A stretch of 31,306 nucleotides of DNA from Bacilli bacterium (GTDB lineage Bacteria; Bacillota_I; Bacilli_A; RFN20; CAG-826): positions 1-31,306 of the forward strand of contig JAEDJP010000004.1 in the NCBI GenBank assembly GCA_016296285.1, in the 5' to 3' direction. The notes beneath the pieces are model-generated. The model searched no databases. It was not told the origin of the DNA and saw only the letters and a program-made list of their open reading frames with translations. Positions 14,396 through 23,324 of this stretch are shown here, one piece after another (the first letter of the stretch is position 1; each line of letters opens with the position of its first letter). Made by a program: the position numbers and the translations under genes.

Positions 14396-16828
14396 ATGGA
14401 TGTTCCAAAAATCCTCGGCTCTTTGACCCTTCCTGAAAAAGCCGCCCTCGTCGCGGGCACGGATTTCATGTACACGAATCCGGTGCCTCGCCTTGGCATC
14501 CCCTCGATCCGCATGAGCGACGGCCCCCACGGCCTGCGCGTGCAGATTGGCAGCGGGGATAACGGCGTCGCCGAATCCGAGCCCGCCACCTCGTTCCCGA
14601 CCGCGGCCGCCTCATCCTGCAGTTTCGACGCGGAATTGCTTTACGAGATGGGGCAGGCGATGGGGAAAGAAGCGCGCCATTATGGCGTTTCGATCCTTCT
14701 CGGCCCTGGGGCGAACCTCAAGCGAAACCCCCTCGCTGGGCGCAATTTCGAATATTTCAGCGAGGATCCTTTGCTTTCCGGCAAATTGGCCGCTGCCCTT
14801 ATCGAGGGCATCCAAAGCCAAGGGGTCGGCGCCTGCCTCAAGCATTACGCCCTCAACAACGCGGAGAACCATCGCTTCTATGGGGAATCCGTCGCCTCGG
14901 ACCGGGCGATGCGGGAGCTTTATCTCAAATCCTTCGAGATCGCCGTGAAGGAAGGCCATCCCGCCTGCGTCATGAACGCCTATAACAAGGTTGACGGCCT
15001 CTACTGCGGGGAAAACCCTTTCCTCTTGAAGACCCTTCTCCGCGATGAATGGGGGTTCGATGGCCTCGTCATGACGGATTGGGGTGGCACCCATGACCGC
15101 AAGAAGATGCTGGAAGCCGGGTGCGACCTCGAGATGCCGGGAGACACCGCCGTCTGCAGGGCATGGATTCTTGAAGGGATCGAGGATAAGTCGCTATCGC
15201 AAGAAGCGCTCGACGCCGCGGTCCGAAACGTCCTCCGCACCGTCGATCGATTCGAGCCGACGATATCCCCCTCCCCCGAATTCGAGGATCACGATCCCCT
15301 CGCCCTGAAGATCGCCCTCTCTTCCGCGGTGCTGCTTCAAAACGACGGCATCCTCCCGCTAAAGAAGGAAGAACCCCTCATCGTCCTCGGCGACCTCTTC
15401 GCCAAGATGCGTTATCAAGGCTCGGGTTCCTCGATGATCCATCCTAGGAACCTCGTCACCCCGAAAGATGCCTTCGACGAGGCGAAAGCCCCTTATCTCT
15501 ACGCTCGCGGGTATTCCTCTAGCAAAGAAGAGGCCGATCCATCCCTCGAAGAAGAAGCCAAGCGTCTCTTAAAAGGAAACGAGAAGACCTGCCTCCTCTT
15601 CCTCGGCCTCACGGATCTTACCGAAAGCGAAGGCGCGGATCGCGAATCCCTTGCCCTCCCCGCGAACCAAGTCTCCTTGCTTCGTCTCGCCCTCGCTTCG
15701 AACAAGAAGGTGGTCATCGTCCTTTTCGGGGGTTCCCCGGTCGCGATGCCGGACCTCCTCGAAGCGTCCGCAATCCTCGATATGCGCCTGCCTGGGGAGC
15801 AAGGCGGGAAAGCCGCGTATCAGCTTTTGTTTGGCGAAGTCTCCCCTTCTGGCAGGCTATCCGAGACGATCCCTTTGCGTTACGAAGACGTCCCCTACGG
15901 CCAGGAATTCTCGAAAAGCCCAATCGAGGTCTACAAGGAAGACGTCTACGTCGGATATCGTTATTACGGGAGTTACGGCAAGGATGTCGCCTTCCCCTTC
16001 GGGCACGGGCTATCCTATGCCAAATTCTCCTATCGCGACTTCCTCGCGGACGGAGACGAGGAGGAAATCCTCTTCCGCGTCAAGGTCAAGAACGAAGGGG
16101 ACATGCAGGCATCCGAGGTCGTCGAGCTTTACGTTTCCCCGCCCGGCAAGCAAGTCCATCGCCCGTTCATGGAACTCAAGGGCTTTGCGAAAGTGCATCT
16201 CGCCCCTCACGAAGAAAAGGAAATCTCCCTCAAGATCAAAACGGAAGACCTCCGTTACTATAGCGAGAAAACGAAGCGGTTCGTCCTCGAGCCTGGCCCC
16301 TACCGCTTCTACCTCGGGAAGGATTGCCTGAGCCCGATTCTCGCCCTCGACATCGACCTGCAAGGCGAAGCGATCCAAGAAGATCAATTCGCAAACGAGG
16401 TCTACGGCCGCGACCCGACATCCTTGAGCGACGAAGACTTCGAAAGGGCCTCGGGCAAGAAAATCCCCAAGGCGCCGCCCCGCTTCCCGATCACGATGGA
16501 ATCCCGCTTCCAAGACCTCGCCTCCTCGAAATTCCTCGGGCGCATCCTCTACAAAGCCGTCCTAAGCGTCGCGCATAAGCAAAGGAAGAAAGGCGAGAGG
16601 ATGGAAGAAGGCGCGCGGAAGGATAACGTCCTCAAAGGCGCGAAATTCCTCGAACGCATCCTGGATAGCAATTCATTGACGACCATGTCGATGTCCGCGG
16701 GCAGAAGCTGCCCCTACCATTTCGCCCTCGGATTCCGCGAATTCGCGAATGGCCATCCCTTCAAGGGCATCGCGTCATTCCTTCGTCCGATCAAAGCACC
16801 GAAACTGCCAAAAGAAGAAAAGGAGTAA
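14396..16828 (+). CDS. glycoside hydrolase family 3 beta-glucosidase
   Basis: 810-aa GH3 enzyme without a signal peptide, so cytoplasmic. It hydrolyses terminal beta-glucosides or related beta-linked sugars with retention. The (beta/alpha)8 domain shows 'MSDGPHGLR', 'LGPGANLKRNPLAGRNFEYFSEDP', the 'KHYALNNAE' motif near residue 150, and the catalytic nucleophile Asp228 in VMTDWGG. The second alpha/beta domain follows ('GSSMIHPRN'), then a fibronectin III-like domain at about 550-660 ('EGDMQASEVVELYVSPP'). About 120 extra C-terminal residues are helical and charged, as in several Firmicute GH3 enzymes. GGAG precedes the ATG. The symporter gene starts 6 bp after its stop. Substrate specificity cannot be read from sequence; context suggests rhamnosyl-glucosides. 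Confidence 0.95.
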   Translation: MDVPKILGSLTLPEKAALVAGTDFMYTNPVPRLGIPSIRMSDGPHGLRVQIGSGDNGVAESEPATSFPTAAASSCSFDAELLYEMGQAMGKEARHYGVSILLGPGANLKRNPLAGRNFEYFSEDPLLSGKLAAALIEGIQSQGVGACLKHYALNNAENHRFYGESVASDRAMRELYLKSFEIAVKEGHPACVMNAYNKVDGLYCGENPFLLKTLLRDEWGFDGLVMTDWGGTHDRKKMLEAGCDLEMPGDTAVCRAWILEGIEDKSLSQEALDAAVRNVLRTVDRFEPTISPSPEFEDHDPLALKIALSSAVLLQNDGILPLKKEEPLIVLGDLFAKMRYQGSGSSMIHPRNLVTPKDAFDEAKAPYLYARGYSSSKEEADPSLEEEAKRLLKGNEKTCLLFLGLTDLTESEGADRESLALPANQVSLLRLALASNKKVVIVLFGGSPVAMPDLLEASAILDMRLPGEQGGKAAYQLLFGEVSPSGRLSETIPLRYEDVPYGQEFSKSPIEVYKEDVYVGYRYYGSYGKDVAFPFGHGLSYAKFSYRDFLADGDEEEILFRVKVKNEGDMQASEVVELYVSPPGKQVHRPFMELKGFAKVHLAPHEEKEISLKIKTEDLRYYSEKTKRFVLEPGPYRFYLGKDCLSPILALDIDLQGEAIQEDQFANEVYGRDPTSLSDEDFERASGKKIPKAPPRFPITMESRFQDLASSKFLGRILYKAVLSVAHKQRKKGERMEEGARKDNVLKGAKFLERILDSNSLTTMSMSAGRSCPYHFALGFREFANGHPFKGIASFLRPIKAPKLPKEEKE

Positions 16829-16834
16829 AGAACC

Positions 16835-18691
16835 ATGGCACAAAGCAAAGCGTTAAGCGGCAAGTTCTTCGCGAGCCGCGTCCGCAGCAAAAACGTCACC
16901 GGGCAAGAGAAGTGGCTTGGCTACCTTCTTGGCCCCGCGGGCGCCCTCCTCCTCAACGCGGTCCTCGCGACCTATCTCAACGTCTTCTACACGGACGTCC
17001 TCAAGGTCGGGGCTTTCTGGGGCGGGGCGTTTCTCGTTGTCTTCCCCCTCGTCTCGAAAATCGTCGACGCGATCACGAACGTCTTGATGGGCTTCCTGAT
17101 CGACCGCACGAAGACGAGGCAAGGCAAAGCGAGGCCTTGGCTCATGCTCAGCGCCCCTCTCCTTTCGATCACGGGCGTCCTCCTCTTCCTCGTCCCCCAG
17201 GGGAGCGAGGCCCTTCAGGCGACTTGGATCATCGTTTCCTATAACCTGTTCTATTCCTTCGCCTACACGATCTTCAACATGTCGCACAACCTCATGTGCC
17301 CCCTCTCGACGCGCAACACGATCCAACGCGGCGGCCTCAGCGTCTTCAACCAGATCTCGACGATCATGATGTCGGGCATCCTCGTCGCCCTCGTGTTCCC
17401 GATGGCGATCATGCCCCTTATCGGCAGCGATCGCAGCCTCTGGATCCTCGTCATGTGCATCCTCTCGATCCTCGTCTTGCCCCTCACCCTCCTCGAATAC
17501 TACTTCACGAAGGAGAGGGTCACCGAGGAATCGATGGGGATGGAAGAGAAGAAGATCCCCTTCCTCGTCCAGCTCAGGATCATCTTCGCGGACCGTTACA
17601 TGATCGTGACGTTCCTCTATTTCCTGATCTTCACGATCGCATCGTCCCTCAAGAACCTCGGCCTCGTCTATTACTGCAATTACGTCCTGGGCTCCTATAA
17701 CGATGGCATCACCCAGACGATGGTCTCCGTCATCGGGGGCGTCCCGATGGGCATCGGCATCTTCGCCGTATGGCCCCTTGCCAAGCGCTTTGGCAAACGG
17801 AACGTCACCCTCGCCGGCTTCTTGCTTTATAGCCTCGGGTCCGCGGTCTGCTGGATGTTCCCGACGAGCATGCCGATCGTCTTGACCGGCCAGTTCATCA
17901 AGAACATCGGCGGCCTCCCCTGCGCCTACGTCTTCATGGCCCTCTTCGCGGACAACCTCGACCACCTCGAATGGAAAAGCGGCATCCGCTGCGACGGCAC
18001 CGCCATGTCGATCTACAACATCATCGCCGTCGCGACCGTCGGGGTCGCCACCGCGCTCTTCAACGCCGGCCTCTCCTCCTCGGGCTATATCGCCCCGATC
18101 GATAACGTGGCCCAGATGCAGCCCCAAAGCTGCCTCGATTGGATCACCTTCGCTTTCGTCGGGCTCGAAACCATCACGGGCCTCGTCCTCGCCGCCCTCC
18201 TTTTCTTCCTAAGCGTCGAGAAGACGATCACCAAGAAGCAGCTTCGCATCCGCGAACTCCAAAAGGAAGCCGCGCTTGAACGCGGGGAAGCGTGGGTCGA
18301 ACCCGAAGCCAAAGCCGAGCAAGAAGAAGCCCGTTTCGCCGAGGAAAACGAGATCGCCTATCGCGAATCCCTCAAGGCCAAATGCGAGAAGAAGGGCCTC
18401 GATTACGAAGCCGAGTTGAAGAAACACGACGAGCAACTCGCCGCGAAGAAGGCGAAAAACGAAGCCAAGAAAGCCGCGGCCCTAAAGAAAGAGCGAAAGG
18501 CCCTCGAGGCCAAGAAGGCGAGGCTCGAAGCCAAACTCGGGAAGATGACCCCCGCGCAAAAAGCCGCCTATGAGGCCAAGGAAGAGGCGAAAGCCAAGAA
18601 GGAAGCGGATGCCTGGGCCAAGGAAGAGGCGAAAGGGGAAGCCTATCGGGCCAAGATCGCGGCGATCCTCGCGAAAAGAGAGGCGAAATGA
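16835..18691 (+). CDS. GPH-family glycoside:cation symporter with charged C-terminal extension
   Basis: 618-aa membrane transporter of the glycoside-pentoside-hexuronide (MelB/XynB-like) MFS group. Typical landmarks are 'GYLLGPAGALLLNAVLATYLNVFYTDVL' (TM1), 'DAITNVLMGFLIDRTKTRQGKARPW' with the conserved Asp and the Arg/Lys loop, and 12 predicted TM helices to about residue 455. From about 463 the protein continues for about 155 residues of Lys/Glu/Ala-rich helix, probably a cytoplasmic coiled coil. The regulatory tail known in LacS-type members is a EIIA domain, and this is not one. AGGAG precedes the ATG. Its stop overlaps the GH78 start (ATGA), giving translational coupling. It likely imports the glycoside that the flanking hydrolases cleave. 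Confidence 0.93.
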   Translation: MAQSKALSGKFFASRVRSKNVTGQEKWLGYLLGPAGALLLNAVLATYLNVFYTDVLKVGAFWGGAFLVVFPLVSKIVDAITNVLMGFLIDRTKTRQGKARPWLMLSAPLLSITGVLLFLVPQGSEALQATWIIVSYNLFYSFAYTIFNMSHNLMCPLSTRNTIQRGGLSVFNQISTIMMSGILVALVFPMAIMPLIGSDRSLWILVMCILSILVLPLTLLEYYFTKERVTEESMGMEEKKIPFLVQLRIIFADRYMIVTFLYFLIFTIASSLKNLGLVYYCNYVLGSYNDGITQTMVSVIGGVPMGIGIFAVWPLAKRFGKRNVTLAGFLLYSLGSAVCWMFPTSMPIVLTGQFIKNIGGLPCAYVFMALFADNLDHLEWKSGIRCDGTAMSIYNIIAVATVGVATALFNAGLSSSGYIAPIDNVAQMQPQSCLDWITFAFVGLETITGLVLAALLFFLSVEKTITKKQLRIRELQKEAALERGEAWVEPEAKAEQEEARFAEENEIAYRESLKAKCEKKGLDYEAELKKHDEQLAAKKAKNEAKKAAALKKERKALEAKKARLEAKLGKMTPAQKAAYEAKEEAKAKKEADAWAKEEAKGEAYRAKIAAILAKREAK

Positions 18692-21234
18692 AGGCCGCCC
18701 GCATCCGGATCGAGGGGTTAAAGAACCCCCTGGGGATCGACATCCCCTTTCCCCGCATCACGTGGAATTGCGATGGCGGGGTGCGCCAATCCGCCTATCG
18801 CGTCATCCTGAAGAAGAACGGGGAACCGGCTTTCGATTCGAACAAGGTCCTTTCTTCCTCGATGCATTTCGATACCCCCATCCCCCTATCTTCCCGCGAG
18901 GAAGTCGAAGTCTCGATCGTCCTATACGATGAAAACGACGTCGAAGGGGAACCCGTCCATGCGCGTTTCGAGATGGGGCTCCTTCATCCAAGCGACTGGA
19001 AAGCCTCTTGGATCACGGGCGCTTATTCCCCCAAGAAGAAGAATCGTTACCCGGTTGATTGCTTCAAGAAGGAATTCGTTCTTCGCGATGTCGAGAAAGC
19101 CCGCCTCTACGCGACCGCCTGCGGCATCTACGAGATCAAGCTGAACGGCAAGGCGATCACGGATACCCGTTATAACCCCGGATACACGGATTATCGCGTC
19201 CGCGTCCATTACCAAACTTACGACGTCACCCCCTATCTCGAAGAAGGGAAGAACGTCCTTGAGGTGAGCCTAAGCGATGGCTGGTACCGCGGTTCCGTCG
19301 GGGCTTGGGGGCTGCGGAACGAGTTTGGCACGGTCAGCAAGTTCCTCCTCCAACTCGAGGCGGACACGCGAAACGGCCCCATCACCCTCGTTTCCGACTC
19401 CTCGTGGGGCTGGAGCAACGATGGCCCCATCCGCGAAGCGGACCTCAAAGACGGCGAAATCGTGGACGCGAGGATGGTCCCAAGTTATGCGGGCAAGGCC
19501 AAGAAAACGTCCCACAAGGTCGTCCCTTCCGCCCCAAACGTCTATCCCGCGCAAGGGCACGAGACCTTTCTCCCGACCTTGCTCACCACCCCAAGCGGCA
19601 AGAAGGTCCTCGATTTCCACCAGAACTTCCAAGGCGTCGTCCGCTTCGCCCTAAACGCCCATGACGGGGAGAAAGTGTCCCTCCGCTTCGGCGAGATGCT
19701 CGACAAAAACGGGGAATTCACCCAAACGAACATCCAATGCCGCAACAAGAAGGGCACGAAGATCACCCCGAAGCAGGAAGTCACCTACCTCTGCAAGGAA
19801 GGCCTTAACGAATACGAGACCCGTTTCGCGGTGTTTGGCTTCCGCTATGTCCTCATCGAGACGGATATCGCCTTCAAGCCCGAGGATTTCCTCGGGATCG
19901 CCATCTATTCCTCGATGCCCGAGACCGGGACTTATTCCTGCGACTCCGAGCTCGTGAACCGCTTCGTCGACATCACCCGTTGGTCCGCCAAGAGCAACCA
20001 CCTCTTCATCCCGACGGATTGCCCGACGAGGGAACGCCATGGCTGGAGCGGCGACGCCCAGATCTTCGCCGGGACTGCGAGCTATCTCTTCGATTTCGAT
20101 CCTTTCGCGAGGAAATACGTCCAAGACCTCTATGATTGGCAAAAGAAAGATGGCAAATTGCCCCAGATCGCCCCGTATGGAGGAGTCGACTTCTACATGG
20201 ATTGCATGAACGGCTCCGTCGGTTGGGCGGACGCCGGGGTCATCATCCCTTACAAGATGTATGCGCGTTACGGGGACAAGAAGATCCTCGAAACCCATTA
20301 CGAGGGGATGAGGAAATACGCCCGGTTCATGGAAAGGCGATTCCGTAAATGGACGCCCTTGAGCCATCCTGTCCCCTTGAAGCGCAAGGAGAGGAAATAC
20401 GTCGTCAACTACGGCCAATGCTATGGGGAATGGGCGGAGCCCGCGGACGTCTATCCCAACCATTGGACGAACGTCGTCTTCCCCGAGCCCGAGGTCGCAA
20501 CCGCGTACACCCATTACGTCATGACCCTCATGGAGAAGATCGCGAAGATCCTGGGCAAGGAAGAAGACGCCGCGCATTACGCGGATATCGCGAGCAAGAC
20601 GAAAGAAAGTTACATCGCCTTGCGCAACACGAAACCCTACACCCTCGACACGGACCGCCAGGCGCGCCTTGTCCGACCCCTTTACTTCCATCTTCTTGAT
20701 GAAAAACAAGAAGAATACGCCAAGAAACGCCTCATCGAGGCCCTCGACCATTACGGCTGGAGGCTCGGCACGGGGTTCCTTAGCACTCCCCTCATCCTCG
20801 ACGTCCTAAGCGACATCGACATCGAGTTCGCCTATAAATTGCTCGAGAACGAGGAAATGCCGGGCTGGCTCTTCATGCCGAAGTCGGGATCGACGACGGT
20901 CTGGGAATCCTGGGAAGGCACGGAAGCCCAAGGCGGGATCGCCTCCCTCAACCACTATAGCAAAGGCGCCGTCGTCGAATGGCTTTTCGCCTCAAGCGCC
21001 GGCATCAAAGTCGATGGGGAACGTCACTTCCTTCTCGCCCCGCGACCCGGGGGACATATCGACCATGTCGACTGCTCCTATCGAAGCGCCTATGGCCGCG
21101 TCGCATCTTCCTTCCATAAAGAAGGGGAGAAATACGCCTATTCCTTCCTTGTTCCCCCAAACTGCACCGCGACGATCCTCTTAAACGGGGTATCTCGCGA
21201 AGTCGGTCCAGGGGAACACGCCTTCCTCGAATAA
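18688..21234 (+). CDS. GH78 alpha-L-rhamnosidase
   Basis: 848-aa alpha-L-rhamnosidase, an inverting enzyme that removes terminal L-rhamnose. N-terminal beta domains (about 1-300) include 'ASWITG', 'ARLYATACGIYEIKLNGK' and 'GWYRGSVG', typical of Bac_rhamnosid_N. A domain with 'FHQNFQGVVRF' and the (alpha/alpha)6 catalytic barrel follow, then a C-terminal beta domain with 'FLLAPRPGGHIDHV'. The general-acid region DCPTRERHGWSGDAQ starts at Asp444 with Glu449, and the second catalytic Glu lies in VWESWEG (Glu740). There is no signal peptide. It is translationally coupled to the symporter through a 4-bp overlap. With GH3 it would strip rhamnose then glucose from imported rhamnoglucosides, which is an inference from the gene set. 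Confidence 0.95.
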   Translation: MKAARIRIEGLKNPLGIDIPFPRITWNCDGGVRQSAYRVILKKNGEPAFDSNKVLSSSMHFDTPIPLSSREEVEVSIVLYDENDVEGEPVHARFEMGLLHPSDWKASWITGAYSPKKKNRYPVDCFKKEFVLRDVEKARLYATACGIYEIKLNGKAITDTRYNPGYTDYRVRVHYQTYDVTPYLEEGKNVLEVSLSDGWYRGSVGAWGLRNEFGTVSKFLLQLEADTRNGPITLVSDSSWGWSNDGPIREADLKDGEIVDARMVPSYAGKAKKTSHKVVPSAPNVYPAQGHETFLPTLLTTPSGKKVLDFHQNFQGVVRFALNAHDGEKVSLRFGEMLDKNGEFTQTNIQCRNKKGTKITPKQEVTYLCKEGLNEYETRFAVFGFRYVLIETDIAFKPEDFLGIAIYSSMPETGTYSCDSELVNRFVDITRWSAKSNHLFIPTDCPTRERHGWSGDAQIFAGTASYLFDFDPFARKYVQDLYDWQKKDGKLPQIAPYGGVDFYMDCMNGSVGWADAGVIIPYKMYARYGDKKILETHYEGMRKYARFMERRFRKWTPLSHPVPLKRKERKYVVNYGQCYGEWAEPADVYPNHWTNVVFPEPEVATAYTHYVMTLMEKIAKILGKEEDAAHYADIASKTKESYIALRNTKPYTLDTDRQARLVRPLYFHLLDEKQEEYAKKRLIEALDHYGWRLGTGFLSTPLILDVLSDIDIEFAYKLLENEEMPGWLFMPKSGSTTVWESWEGTEAQGGIASLNHYSKGAVVEWLFASSAGIKVDGERHFLLAPRPGGHIDHVDCSYRSAYGRVASSFHKEGEKYAYSFLVPPNCTATILLNGVSREVGPGEHAFLE

Positions 21235-21242
21235 TGCGGCCT

Positions 21243-21276
21243 AGCCCCGATTCCTCTTCTTGATTCGGGGCTTTTT
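21243..21276 (+). terminator. rho-independent terminator of the glycoside operon
   Basis: An 8-bp stem (21243-21250 with 21265-21272), a 14-nt loop and T5. The 530 bp from 21235 to 21767 otherwise holds the palindrome at 21425 and the minisatellite at 21618, and no gene that I accept. Confidence 0.88.
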
Positions 21277-21424
21277 CGGTTTTGTAAGTTCTGATGGGGA
21301 TGGCCGAAAACCCCATCCACATCAGAAGCTAAAGAGCCAAAATGATTCGCTGATTGAGAATGCACCGAAAGATCTACGATACGGGAGAGCGAGATCCATC
21401 AACGGAACGTTCAAACGAGATTCA

Positions 21425-21464
21425 AAACTCACAAAAATAGGGAACCTAGTAGAAATGTGAGTTT
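21425..21464. repeat. 40-bp palindromic element, copy 2
   Basis: The same 9-bp arms as 12537-12576 around 22 nt. The inner mini-stem is different in sequence (TAGG-GAA-CCTA), so structure is kept while bases vary. On the plus strand it is followed by CTTTTTT and could act as a terminator-like hairpin in that direction. It lies 304 bp upstream of the ATPase gene. Confidence 0.9.
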
Positions 21465-21617
21465 CTTTTTTACGTTCATAAAACCATCGTTTTAATTGCT
21501 TTCCGGTTCCTTCCATCCCTTGCTCTATCTTTTTTCGCTCTTCGGGGACGGGAACGTTTCGCCCCTTTCCTTCCACGTCTTGGCGAAAACGCGGTTTAAC
21601 CGAAAGAAAGGCAAAAA

Positions 21618-21704
21618 GTCGCTCCGAATTTTCCGAAATGAAGTCCAAAAGTCGCTCCGAATTTTCCGAAATGAAGTCCAAAAGTCGCTCCGAATTTTCC
21701 GAAA
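21618..21704. repeat. 33-bp tandem repeat (about 2.6 copies)
   Basis: Units start at 21618, 21651 and 21684, beginning GTCGCTCCGAATTTTCCGAA; the third is incomplete. Because 33 is a multiple of three, open frames through it in several frames show 11-residue repeats, but none looks like a real gene. It lies in the leader of the ATPase gene. Confidence 0.93.
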
Positions 21705-21767
21705 AACACCAAAAAAGCGTTTCGTTTTTCCCGAAATCGTGCCATAGTATGGCCAGAGGAATCACGG

Positions 21768-23156
21768 ATGAAAAAACAAGAACTGGAACTGCGACGGCAC
21801 ATTGATGATTGGCTCGCCACATGGAAAAGCAACCCTAACCGCAAACCGGCGCTTATCAAGGGCATCCGCCAATCCGGCAAGACGCATGCCATCCGCAAAT
21901 TCACAAGCGACAAGACCCGGTATGATGTCGTTGTCTATCTCAATTTTTGGGACAACCCCGGCCTTTGCGATGCCTTCGATGGGAAACTTGACATCGATTC
22001 CATCATCACGGAACTTTCCGTCAAGCTCCCCTTGCCTCACCTCGTCCCCGGGAAGACCGTTTTCGTTTTCGATGAGGTGCAGGAATGCCCGCGGGCCTTG
22101 CTCTCCTTGAAGACGAACCAGCAGGAACGGCGCTTCGATTTCATCGCTTCCGGCTCCTATCTTGGCATTCGCGGATACGTTGTCGGCGACGATACGCCGA
22201 AACCGGTCGGGAGCACGGATTCTTTCGACATGCGCACGATGGATTTCGAGGAATTCCTGTGGGCAAAAGGGTTTGGGGATGACCAGGTTTCCTTGCTCAA
22301 AACCGCCTTGGAAAGGGCAACGCCCCTCTCGAATTCGATGCACGAATCCTTCCAACGCCTCTTCCGGGAATACCTTTGCGTCGGGGGCTTCCCAGAGGCA
22401 GTCAAGAGTTTCGTCTTGACGGGGAACGTATATTCCTCCCTGCAAATCACGCGCCGCATCACGCGGGATCTGCAAGATGATTTCGGGCGAAGGAGGGGGA
22501 AGGACAAAAAGCCGCTCTTCTTGCCGAGCGAGGTCGCCCGAATTCGAAGCGCCTTCTCCTTGATTCCCTCGTTTTTGGGTAAGGAGAACAAGCGATACAT
22601 CGTTTCCAAAATCGGGGGGAAAGGGGCTAAAGATGCCGGGAAGGACGCGCTCGATTATCTCGAGGATTCCGGAATCATCGCCAAGGCCCACAATCTCGAC
22701 GTTCCATCCACCCCGCTTTCGATTCACGCCATTCCGAACCAATACAAGGTTTTCCCCGCCGATATCGGGATGCTGGTCGGGCTTCTTGAAGACGGGACGA
22801 CCGACGCCATCCTCTCCGGGAACCTCGGGATGGGAAAGGGGATGCTCTACGAAGCCCTCGTCGCCGATGCCTTGCACAAAGCAGGCGCCCGTTTCTTCTA
22901 TTTCGCGAAAGAATCGGGACTCGAACTTGATTTCGTGATCAACCGCGAAGGACAATCGACGATTCTCGAAGTCAAAGCCAAAAACGGCAACGCGAAAAGC
23001 GCCAAGACCGTCCTTTCGCATCCCGATCATTACGGGCAGACGAAGCTCATCCTCATCAAGGATTCCAATCTTGGCATGAAAGACGGGGTTTTGACGATTC
23101 CCCACTATCTTGTTTCGTTTTTGCTCCCCGGTTCATCGACCTTGCCTCTTTATTGA
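21768..23156 (+). CDS. AAA_14 / DUF4143 ATPase
   Basis: 462-aa member of the widespread AAA ATPase family with a C-terminal DUF4143 domain. Walker A is GIRQSGKT at residues 32-39. Walker B is VFVFDEVQE with Asp102 and Glu103. A sensor-like 'FDFIASGSYLG' follows. The C-terminal domain has 'ELDFVI' (Asp388) and 'ILEVKAK' (Glu401, Lys403), the arrangement of a PD-(D/E)XK nuclease-like core. The cellular role of this family is not established; copies are often numerous, variable and associated with accessory DNA. AGAGGA lies 7 nt before the ATG. A decayed relative with the same upstream 40-bp palindrome lies at 12.6-13.0 kb. Confidence 0.93.
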   Translation: MKKQELELRRHIDDWLATWKSNPNRKPALIKGIRQSGKTHAIRKFTSDKTRYDVVVYLNFWDNPGLCDAFDGKLDIDSIITELSVKLPLPHLVPGKTVFVFDEVQECPRALLSLKTNQQERRFDFIASGSYLGIRGYVVGDDTPKPVGSTDSFDMRTMDFEEFLWAKGFGDDQVSLLKTALERATPLSNSMHESFQRLFREYLCVGGFPEAVKSFVLTGNVYSSLQITRRITRDLQDDFGRRRGKDKKPLFLPSEVARIRSAFSLIPSFLGKENKRYIVSKIGGKGAKDAGKDALDYLEDSGIIAKAHNLDVPSTPLSIHAIPNQYKVFPADIGMLVGLLEDGTTDAILSGNLGMGKGMLYEALVADALHKAGARFFYFAKESGLELDFVINREGQSTILEVKAKNGNAKSAKTVLSHPDHYGQTKLILIKDSNLGMKDGVLTIPHYLVSFLLPGSSTLPLY

Positions 23157-23195
23157 GAAGGGTTCTTCGCAACGCGCCCATTCCCCAAAAAAGAA

Positions 23196-23250
23196 GCAGA
23201 ACGTATAGGGATAACATCACCCATGCTTTCTCCAAAAAAGCAAAGGGCGA
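23196..23250. repeat. hairpin-like repeat left of abiE
   Basis: Contains CTTTCTCCAAAA followed by A-rich sequence and GGGCGA, with a small TGCTTT/AAAGCA stem. A similar segment lies at about 24897-24965, so the abiE pair is bracketed by imperfect direct repeats. Confidence 0.4.
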
Positions 23251-23281
23251 AGGAAAGAACGTCGTATCCTTTTAATGAAAA

Positions 23282-23318
23282 TCTACACTTTAAAAAGAAT
23301 GTAGACATTCGTTAAAAT
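23282..23318 (+). promoter_or_regulatory. abiE promoter with inverted-repeat operator
   Basis: An inverted repeat TCTACA (23282-23287) / TGTAGA (23300-23305) spans the -35 area, and a TAAAAT -10 box is at 23313-23318, only 6 nt before the ATG. AbiEi-type antitoxins are known to repress their own promoter through inverted repeats, and this is a likely site. The mRNA would be nearly leaderless. Confidence 0.55.
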
Positions 23319-23324
23319 ATCGAC

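Noticed and set aside
16853..18127. 424-codon minus-strand frame opposite the symporter
   Set aside because: Mirror of transmembrane coding sequence; no credible protein.
21618..21704. CRISPR-like interpretation of the 33-bp repeat
   Set aside because: Units are head-to-tail with no spacers and there are no cas genes.
21322..21913. Short open frames with 11-residue repeats through the minisatellite
   Set aside because: Open in more than one frame only because the unit is 33 bp; no ribosome binding site or conserved protein.
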